Origin: Nitrososphaeria archaeon
Lineage (GTDB): Archaea > Thermoproteota > Nitrososphaeria > Nitrososphaerales > Nitrososphaeraceae
Direction: 5' to 3'
Assembly: GCA_021324715.1 (NCBI GenBank)
Contig: JAJPIN010000257.1
Location: 1 to 5,625 of the forward strand
Length of the DNA stretch: 5,625 nucleotides
Part shown: positions 1-4,575 of the stretch, piece after piece
Layout of the letters: every line of letters begins with the position of its first letter
Position numbering within the stretch: position 1 is the first letter of the stretch
Program-made: the position numbers and the translations under genes
Notes under the pieces: model-generated
What the model saw: the letters and a program-made list of their open reading frames with translations, nothing else
What the model was told of the DNA's origin: nothing
The model's database searches: none

Positions 1-104
1 TCAGGTATACGGTGGGCGCAGACGCCGCCGAGACATTAGAGTCAAGAAAAAGTATGTCAGACAAGGAATTTCAAAACATGATAAAAAAGCAGATAAATAT
101 CTAG
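1..104 (+). CDS. C-terminal end of an SDR-family oxidoreductase (partial)
   Basis: An open frame runs in from the left edge and stops at TAG 102-104, leaving 33 codons. It begins RYTVGADAAETLESRKSM and continues with a short charged helix. The pattern 'RYxVGxDA' followed by a basic helix is typical of the last 30-40 residues of the longer (about 270-290 aa) NAD(P)-dependent short-chain dehydrogenases, such as retinol-dehydrogenase or 17beta-hydroxysteroid-dehydrogenase-like proteins. The catalytic Ser-Tyr-Lys region and the cofactor site would lie outside the window, so substrate and cofactor cannot be judged. A second open frame here (stop at 127) gives a run of five arginines and looks like a shadow. 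The family call rests on a short C-terminal pattern only. Confidence 0.55.
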   Translation, partial: RYTVGADAAETLESRKSMSDKEFQNMIKKQINI

Positions 105-464
105 AATATTGGCTAACGTTAATCTAATTCAGAATTCTTGAATAAAGAGTGGAAAAATGAGACTTTACGCGGGTCTCTTGTAAAGACTAGGTCCAATTGA
201 ACAATCAAAAAAAACCGAAAATGGAATTAATATGGCCCAATCCTTGAAATGTTGGTATATTAAAAGGGACCAGTGGGATTTGAACCTTGTCACTAAGTGG
301 GGTCAGCTATCTGGAGATTAAAAACTGGGCCCAAAGGGATACTAATGATTATTGCAGCGTGAACTATGCAAATTACATTTATCTCAAATAATTATTTCCG
401 TGTGTTTGGAATTTCGCGTATGCAGGAACTGAAATTAATATTATTATTCGGTTTAAACGTTTTC
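105..464. other. Gene-poor stretch holding a tRNA-like relic and weak hairpins
   Basis: No reading frame on either strand looks like a protein here. The recognisable content is the tRNA-like 3' half on the minus strand (266-332), a T8 tract as read on the minus strand (A8 at 207-214), and a weak hairpin with arms CTTTAC 163-168 and GTAAAG 180-185 just downstream of the SDR stop. The 9-base word ATGGCCCAA occurs at 232-240 and again at 504-512; this may be chance. The stretch looks like decayed sequence between two broken or partial genes. Confidence 0.5.
266..332 (-). pseudogene. Degenerate tRNA-like sequence (3' half recognisable)
   Basis: On the minus strand the 3' part reads GGTTCAAATCCCAC followed by TGGTCCC and then TTTT. 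This is a typical T-loop (TTCAAAT), the 3' side of a T-stem, an acceptor strand and a U-tract. About 53 bases upstream, GGGCCCA (332-326) can pair with TGGTCCC at six of seven positions. The 5' side of the T-stem is interrupted: GTG (293-291) and GG (286-285) would pair perfectly with CCCAC, but ACAA (290-287) sits between them. I found no convincing D-arm or anticodon arm in the remaining interval, which is shorter than a normal tRNA allows. It therefore looks like a dead tRNA or a tRNA-derived attachment-site remnant. The original amino acid identity cannot be read. Confidence 0.35.
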
Positions 465-599
465 TCAGTTTTGATCAATTAATTGATCAGCTACTGTTAC
501 GAAATGGCCCAAATTTTGCATTAATTCACGCCATGAATTTTCACCCATTTGTTGCTTTACTTTGTCTTGAACTTTATTCCAGAGAGGAAGAGCTTTGGC
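465..599 (-). pseudogene. C-terminal remnant of a MarR-family transcription regulator
   Basis: A minus-strand frame of 44 codons ends at TGA 467-465. It begins AKALPLWNKVQDKVKQQMGE and continues with SWRELMQNLGHF. The signature 'A-L-P-L-W-x-x-x-Q', then 'GxxxWxxLxxxL', is typical of the C-terminal dimerisation helices of MarR-family winged-helix repressors, which normally have about 140-160 residues. The winged-helix DNA-binding part is absent: upstream of about 599 the frame runs into antisense of the neighbouring dehydrogenase remnant and stops looking like a regulator. The break coincides with the break in the plus-strand dehydrogenase, so the two genes were probably divergent neighbours. 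The fragment cannot bind DNA and is presumably not expressed as a functional protein. The family call rests on pattern recognition in a short, AT-rich segment. Confidence 0.6.
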
Positions 600-1227
600 A
601 AACAAAGAGAATATTGCAAATAAGCCAAAATCGCTGAGTCATTTAGAGGCCGCAGGTTTACCGCTTGTGGGTGTAAGTGCTTGGCAAGCACTTGTAGAAA
701 ATATTAGGTTATCAAAGGATCAAAAAATTCTGATACATGGCGGAGCAGGCGGAATAGGATCTATGGCTATACAGCTTGCAAAGCATTTAGGTGCATATGT
801 AGGAACAACGGCAAGTATCAATGATAAGCAATTTGTTCAAGAATTGGGAGCAGATCAAGTAATAGATTACAAAAAAGAGAATTTTGAAGATATACTACAT
901 GACTATGATGCAGTCTTTGATACTGTAGGTGGCGAAACGTACAAAAGATCTTTTAGAGTCTTAACGAAAGGTAGCGGCATAATTGTTTCTATGTTAGAAC
1001 AGCCTGATTCTGAGCTGATGAGTCAATATGGGATTAAAGCGCTATTTCTATTTTCTCAGGTAAATAGGCAAAGATTGACAAAATTGGCACAGTGGGTAGA
1101 TCAAAATAATATTAAAGTGAATGTAGCCAAAACATTTCCACTCGACGAAGCTGCTAAAGCGCTCGACTACCAAAAAGATGTACATCCAAGAGGCAAAGTA
1201 GTCTTAATGGTAGCATCACAAGAATAA
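592..1227 (+). pseudogene. Truncated NADP-dependent alcohol dehydrogenase/quinone oxidoreductase (N-terminus lost)
   Basis: The frame encodes the C-terminal 210 or so residues of a zinc-independent medium-chain dehydrogenase (quinone oxidoreductase, zeta-crystallin type). Counting from the TTG at 595, residues 18-32 carry the family stretch HLEAAGLPLVGVSAW and residues 48-55 the NADPH-binding HGGAGGIG of the Rossmann fold. Next come LGADQVIDY (84-92) and DTVGG (109-113), and the protein ends in HPRGKVVLMV. Family members have about 310-330 residues. The missing 100 or so are the N-terminal GroES-like domain, which helps form the substrate site. No N-terminal sequence is found upstream: the frame reaches TGA at 568-570, and 573-591 is antisense to the MarR remnant. 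No start codon is supported; TTG 595 is only the first formal one. An enzyme lacking this domain would not be expected to catalyse its reaction, so I call it a pseudogene, although a stable Rossmann fragment could still be made. Confidence 0.8.
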
Positions 1228-1264
1228 GGTAGATTATAGGTAAGTAGCCGATAATCAAGCTACC
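1228..1264 (+). other. Bulged hairpin directly after the dehydrogenase stop codon
   Basis: GGTAG (1228-1232) plus ATTAT (1233-1237) pair with ATAAT (1251-1255) and CTACC (1260-1264), leaving a 4-base bulge (CAAG, 1256-1259) and a 13-base loop. It starts on the base after the TAA stop. No T-tract follows, so it is at best a 3'-end stabilising or processing structure and may be chance. Confidence 0.2.
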
Positions 1265-1382
1265 AATCATTCCTATCTGAGATGGTACCAAGTGATTATA
1301 TTCATATGAACATGATTGCGGGAAAAAAGATTGTTTACCTTCCATCACCTTGTTCCGCTAGTGATAGATATGGACTTGTCAA

Positions 1383-1392
1383 CTTATATAAT
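1383..1392 (+). promoter_or_regulatory. TATA-like box upstream of the SDR gene
   Basis: CTTATATAAT lies 75-84 bases before the ATG at 1467. If the organism is archaeal, this is a good TATA box; transcription would start near 1413-1420, giving a leader of about 50 bases. The 200-base gap before the gene makes an independent promoter plausible. The motif is AT-rich sequence in an AT-rich region, so confidence is limited. Confidence 0.35.
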
Positions 1393-1466
1393 TACTATTG
1401 TTAATGTAGTCATAACAAGTGAGTGATTTGTGAAAATTGGATAATCTCCATGAAAGTGAAAATCGG

Positions 1467-2207
1467 ATGCGTTCAAAAAAATTACAGAACCGAGTCGCTG
1501 TCATTACGGGGGCAACCAGCGGCATGGCACTTGCTACCGCTAAATTATTCATCGAGGAAGGTGCATACGTCTTTATCACTGGCCGTCGCCAAGAAATGCT
1601 AGACAAAGCAGTAAAAGAACTCGGCAAAAACACCGTTACCGGTGTGCAGGGTGATGCCGGCAATCTTGCAGACCTAGATCGGCTGTTTGAGATAGTCAAA
1701 AAGGAGAAGGGTCATATCGAAGTCCTCTTTGCTAGCGCCGGCGTTGGCGAGCTCAACAAGCCACTCGGGTCTATTACCGAGAAAGGCTTCGATGATACCT
1801 TTAACGTCAACGTTCGGGGCACATTGTTTACTGTGCAAAAGGCTCTCCCGCTTATGAACGACGGTGGGTCGATCATTCTCAATAGTTCTATTGCCGGAGT
1901 GAAAGGATTTCCGGGCACTAGTGTTTACAGCGCCAGCAAAGCTGCCGTCCGTTCTTTCGCTCGAACTTGGACTGCCGAGCTCAAAGGAAAGATCAGGGTC
2001 AATGTCATTAGTCCAGGTACGATAGACACTGCGATATTCGATGGCACTCCTCAAGAGATGAAAGATGGATTTGTTTCCATAATCCCTATGGGTCGAATCG
2101 GTCAGCCGAGCGAGATAGCAGCCGCTGCCCTCTTTTTGGCATCAGATGATTCCAGATTTGTTACTGGTATTGAGCTGTTTATCGATGGTGGCACAGCACA
2201 GGTTTAA
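1467..2207 (+). CDS. SDR-family NAD(P)-dependent oxidoreductase
   Basis: A complete classical short-chain dehydrogenase of 246 residues, the usual length for this family. The cofactor motif is TGATSGMA (14-21); the normal third glycine (TGxxxGxG) is alanine here. TGRR (38-41) after the second strand suggests a preference for NADP over NAD. SAG (90-92) takes the place of NNAG. The catalytic set is complete: Asn115, Ser141, Tyr154 and Lys158 (YSASK). The C-terminus has the family pattern RFVTGIELFIDGG. I chose ATG 1467 because it sits eight residues before the first beta strand. The frame is open back to a TTG at 1437, but those ten residues match nothing in the family, and no Shine-Dalgarno site supports either start. 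The substrate cannot be predicted; relatives reduce ketones, sugars, steroids or acyl groups. The gene is much richer in GC than the dehydrogenase remnant before it, which hints at recent acquisition. It stands alone, facing the flavoprotein gene. Confidence 0.93.
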   Translation: MRSKKLQNRVAVITGATSGMALATAKLFIEEGAYVFITGRRQEMLDKAVKELGKNTVTGVQGDAGNLADLDRLFEIVKKEKGHIEVLFASAGVGELNKPLGSITEKGFDDTFNVNVRGTLFTVQKALPLMNDGGSIILNSSIAGVKGFPGTSVYSASKAAVRSFARTWTAELKGKIRVNVISPGTIDTAIFDGTPQEMKDGFVSIIPMGRIGQPSEIAAAALFLASDDSRFVTGIELFIDGGTAQV

Positions 2208-2362
2208 CTGAAAACATCAAAATAATAGGATATTAAAGACCTTGGTGAAAAATAGAATCCTAATTCAATTATTGTCTTCTTATCCAGAAACATTTCAAGG
2301 GATAATATTATGGATAATACTACTAATTGATACAATACGTACTGAATGTAGATATTTACTAC

Positions 2363-2390
2363 AGATACTCAACTATGGTAAGAGTATTTT
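2363..2390 (+). terminator. Hairpin with T-tract between two convergent genes
   Basis: AGATACTC (2363-2370) pairs with GAGTATTT (2382-2389): seven Watson-Crick pairs and one G-T wobble around an 11-base loop, with a short T-run at its end (2387-2390). It lies 156 bases past the SDR stop and 15 bases before the end of the convergent flavoprotein gene, where a plus-strand terminator would be useful. On the minus strand no T-run follows. The stem is AT-rich and modest, so the call is tentative. Confidence 0.35.
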
Positions 2391-2404
2391 CAATGGGAAA
2401 GTTT

Positions 2405-4078
2405 CTATTCTTGGAGTACTTTGTGAATAAAAGAGATGGCAATTGATCCTTCACCCACAGCTGATGCAACACGTTTGACGCTGCCACTACGAACGTCACC
2501 AACAGCGAAAACCCCTGGTAAACTGGTTTCAAGCAAGTAAGGTTGACGCATAAGAGGCCATGCTGATGCGCTAAAATTGTCTGACAACAGATCAGAACCA
2601 GTTTTTATGAAACCTTTATCGTCAAGTATGATACACCCATTGAGCCAATGGGTGTTTGGTTCTGCACCAGTCATAATGAATACATGACTTATTTCGTGCT
2701 TCTCAGTCTCTCCTGATTGATTGTTGCGCCAGTGAACAGATTCAAGGTGAGCGCCACCTTCTAAAGTAACGATTTCTGTCCGTGGTCGTAATATGATCGT
2801 AGGAGTATTCTCTATTCTACGAATGAGGTATCGTGACATGCTCGCAGTCAAACCGGAGGACCTGACTAGCATGTGCACATGCTTTGCATTCTGTGCTAAA
2901 AACACAGCGGCTTGGCCGGCTGAATTTCCTCCACCTACCACAACTACTTCCTCTCCCCCACATAACTGCGCTTCCACAAATGTTGCGCCGTAATAGACGC
3001 CTGCACCTTCAAAGCGTGACAGGTTTTCCAACGGTAACTTTCTATATTGCACTCCTGTGGCAATCATAACTGTACGAGTAGAAATTCTAGCCCCATTCTC
3101 AAGCTCTATGACGTACGGTCTTCCATCACAGACAAGTTGTGAGGCCTTTGCGACAAGCATGCGTGCACCGAACTTTTGAGCCTGAGTATATGCTCTACCT
3201 GCCAGCTCTTGGCCAGAGATACCGGTAGGAAATCCCAGGTAGTTTTCGATACTTGAACTTGAACCGGCTTGGCCTCCAGGTGAGCTCGTTTCCAGCATTA
3301 GAACGTCAAGCCCTTCTGAGGCGCCATATACCGCCGCAGCCAATCCTGAGGGACCCGCGCCAATTATGATGAGATCTCGCACATGGGTTTGATCGATGGA
3401 CTCATTAAAACCAAGGCAGTCTGCAATCTCTTGGTTACTGGGAGTTCGGAGCACGATTTGACCCCGACAGATCAATACTGGTATTTCACTTGCTGAAACT
3501 TGGAAAGTATCCAACAGATTCTGTACGTCAAGGTCTCGTTCTAGGTCTATGTAGGAATATGGGTGTCCATTACGCATCAAAAACTCTTTGATCCGAAGCG
3601 TATCTGCAGAATATGCTGACCCTACGAGAACAATGTCTCCAACACCAGCAGCTATTAACTCCACTCTACGGAGAATAAAAGCCCTCATAAATATGCCGCT
3701 GAGTTCAACATCAGTCTGTACCAAACTGAGCATTTGCTGGTGATCCAGTTCAATTACTTTACCTGGCTTAGTAACACGTGCCCTAACTAAAGACCGTCGG
3801 CCAGAGAGCATGTTAACCTCTCCCGTGAATTGACCATCACTATGAACAGTTACGAGGGTCTCTTGGGTACCGAAGGGGCGCACGATCTCTATTTCGCCTG
3901 TTATTACAACAAAGAACGGCACTGAAGTATCTCCCTGCTCTATTAGCACCTCACCTGGCAGTATCGAACGTATACGTCCATGCGGTTCAATACGACTAAT
4001 CTGAACCGGTGTTAATTTCGGAAATATCTTCTCTCTAATAGATTTCGTTAGTGGAAGTCCCCTGCGTGAATCACTCAT
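2405..4078 (-). CDS. Cyclic-nucleotide-binding-domain / thioredoxin-reductase-like FAD-dependent oxidoreductase
   Basis: A 557-residue soluble fusion with three parts. Residues 20-135 form a cyclic-nucleotide-binding (CRP-type) domain, with PGEVLIEQGD (41-50), a VVITGEIEIV strand turn and the GE (86-87)...GRR (93-95) phosphate-cassette region. Residues 147-222 form a glutaredoxin-like domain with the conserved cis-proline (EIP, Pro200), but SAYS (154-157) stands where CxxC would be. From 234 there is a thioredoxin-reductase-type module: FAD motif GAGPSG (240-245), SPGGQAG (266-272), ATG (340-342), NADPH motif GGGNSAGQAA (382-391) and GDVR (527-530). The redox CATC of true thioredoxin reductases is replaced by GATF (364-367), and the five cysteines (204, 221, 317, 373, 482) contain no CxxC pair. 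NADPH oxidation by FAD is therefore supported; reduction of thioredoxin is not. The electron acceptor is unknown. The sensor domain suggests control by a bound nucleotide or other small ligand. ATG 4078 fits the first domain. Related fusions are known in actinobacteria and cyanobacteria. Its high GC sets it apart from the patatin gene. Confidence 0.92.
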   Translation of the reverse strand: MSDSRRGLPLTKSIREKIFPKLTPVQISRIEPHGRIRSILPGEVLIEQGDTSVPFFVVITGEIEIVRPFGTQETLVTVHSDGQFTGEVNMLSGRRSLVRARVTKPGKVIELDHQQMLSLVQTDVELSGIFMRAFILRRVELIAAGVGDIVLVGSAYSADTLRIKEFLMRNGHPYSYIDLERDLDVQNLLDTFQVSASEIPVLICRGQIVLRTPSNQEIADCLGFNESIDQTHVRDLIIIGAGPSGLAAAVYGASEGLDVLMLETSSPGGQAGSSSSIENYLGFPTGISGQELAGRAYTQAQKFGARMLVAKASQLVCDGRPYVIELENGARISTRTVMIATGVQYRKLPLENLSRFEGAGVYYGATFVEAQLCGGEEVVVVGGGNSAGQAAVFLAQNAKHVHMLVRSSGLTASMSRYLIRRIENTPTIILRPRTEIVTLEGGAHLESVHWRNNQSGETEKHEISHVFIMTGAEPNTHWLNGCIILDDKGFIKTGSDLLSDNFSASAWPLMRQPYLLETSLPGVFAVGDVRSGSVKRVASAVGEGSIAISFIHKVLQE

Positions 4079-4106
4079 AGTTATTCAATTATAGTGCGGT
4101 TGCAGC

Positions 4107-4304
4107 TCATATACCCTTGCTTGGATCCTTCGTATTTATATAATCATTTGTAGATATTTCGTCGTGTTTTTCACTTGCCTTCACAGACACAATACTCTTA
4201 ATTTGTCGAAATTCGGAAGTAAGTTGATGATTATCAAGTATTATTGCCATAACCAAGTCACTAATTTCTAACAATGCTAAATATTTTAGTTTATAAGTTG
4301 TCAT
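4107..4304 (-). CDS. Possible small hypothetical protein (65 aa)
   Basis: An ATG-started frame on the flavoprotein strand, ending in TGA 28 bases before the flavoprotein start. The predicted protein has a hydrophobic, leucine-rich first half (KYLALLEISDLVMAIIL, 7-23), a middle segment LTSEFRQIKSIVSVKASEK and a polar tail. I recognise no family. A possible TATA-like box (4341-4350) lies at a sensible distance upstream. Against it: it is short, its AT-rich composition makes open frames cheap, and the best TATA-like box for the flavoprotein gene lies inside its last third. It could be a real small regulator or membrane-associated peptide, or chance. Confidence 0.3.
   Translation of the reverse strand: MTTYKLKYLALLEISDLVMAIILDNHQLTSEFRQIKSIVSVKASEKHDEISTNDYINTKDPSKGI
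4133..4143 (-). promoter_or_regulatory. TATA-like box upstream of the flavoprotein gene
   Basis: The minus strand reads TTATATAAATA about 55-65 bases before the ATG at 4078. In an archaeon this would place the transcription start near 4110 and give a leader of about 30 bases. No Shine-Dalgarno sequence precedes the ATG. The box overlaps the end of the possible 65-residue gene, so one of these two readings may be wrong. Confidence 0.35.
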
Positions 4305-4575
4305 AAGATGTAACAGGTTCAGAACAATTATCTCTAGGCTCTTTTTAATATCCAGTGCCTATGTGTGGCCTTCGGATTTGAGGATTCATATCTGCTTGGT
4401 CCCACTTGGCATTTGGAGTGAAGGAGGGATGTTTTCATAATTATGAGTAGATTAAGCAAGGATGAATCTTCACCAGTTACTTGAGGAAATTTTGAAGCGC
4501 TGTTTAAGGAAACATTACTCGATAGAGGACTTATAGTAGACAATTCATTTTTAGATTGAGCCTGTTGAAATGATC
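4305..4575. other. Interval with no defensible intact gene; possible decayed coding sequence
   Basis: The minus strand has a serine-rich open frame (stop near 4334, formal TTG start at 4543) that stays open back into the end of the patatin gene in a different frame. It has no ATG at its head, no recognised family and low complexity. The plus strand has a frame from 4338 with protein-like pieces (GFEDSYLLGPTW, RRDVFIIMSRLSKDESSP, LFKETLLDRGLIVDNSFLD), interrupted by TGA at 4419 and 4482 and ended by TGA after LD. Either could be an antisense shadow of the other. I do not call a gene. No strong terminator is seen after the patatin stop. Confidence 0.35.
4341..4350 (-). promoter_or_regulatory. 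Weak TATA-like box before the possible small gene
   Basis: The minus strand reads TATTAAAAAG, centred about 41 bases before the ATG at 4304, a spacing compatible with archaeal TATA-dependent initiation and a short leader. The motif is common in AT-rich DNA. Its value is only as support for the small gene or for a transcript covering it and the flavoprotein gene. Confidence 0.2.

Noticed and set aside
2..127. Open frame at the left edge with an arginine run (GGRRRRR) ending at TAA 125-127.
   Set aside because: The overlapping frame ending at 104 has a recognisable SDR C-terminal pattern; the arginine-rich reading looks like its shadow.
472..489. Perfect 18-base palindrome TGATCAATTAATTGATCA, flanked by CAGT/ACTG, resembling a repressor operator.
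   Set aside because: It lies inside the MarR-like C-terminal reading frame, where it encodes Asp-Gln-Leu-Ile-Asp-Gln; the repeated Asp-Gln codons explain most of the symmetry. No intact promoter adjoins it.
1282..1404. Plus-strand 40-codon ATG frame in the gap before the SDR gene.
   Set aside because: No similarity that I recognise, no upstream signal, and its end overlaps the TATA-like box of the SDR gene; likely chance.
1674..2054. Minus-strand open frames within the SDR gene, including one of 126 codons.
   Set aside because: Antisense to a complete, motif-bearing SDR gene; their translations have no family features.
2300..2319. Direct repeat GGATAATA twice, 12 bases apart.
   Set aside because: Short and AT-rich in AT-rich intergenic DNA with no promoter at a suitable distance.
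2242..2430. Plus-strand 62-codon frame between the SDR and flavoprotein genes.
   Set aside because: TTG start, no recognised family, runs into the antisense of the flavoprotein's end, and overlaps the terminator-like hairpin.
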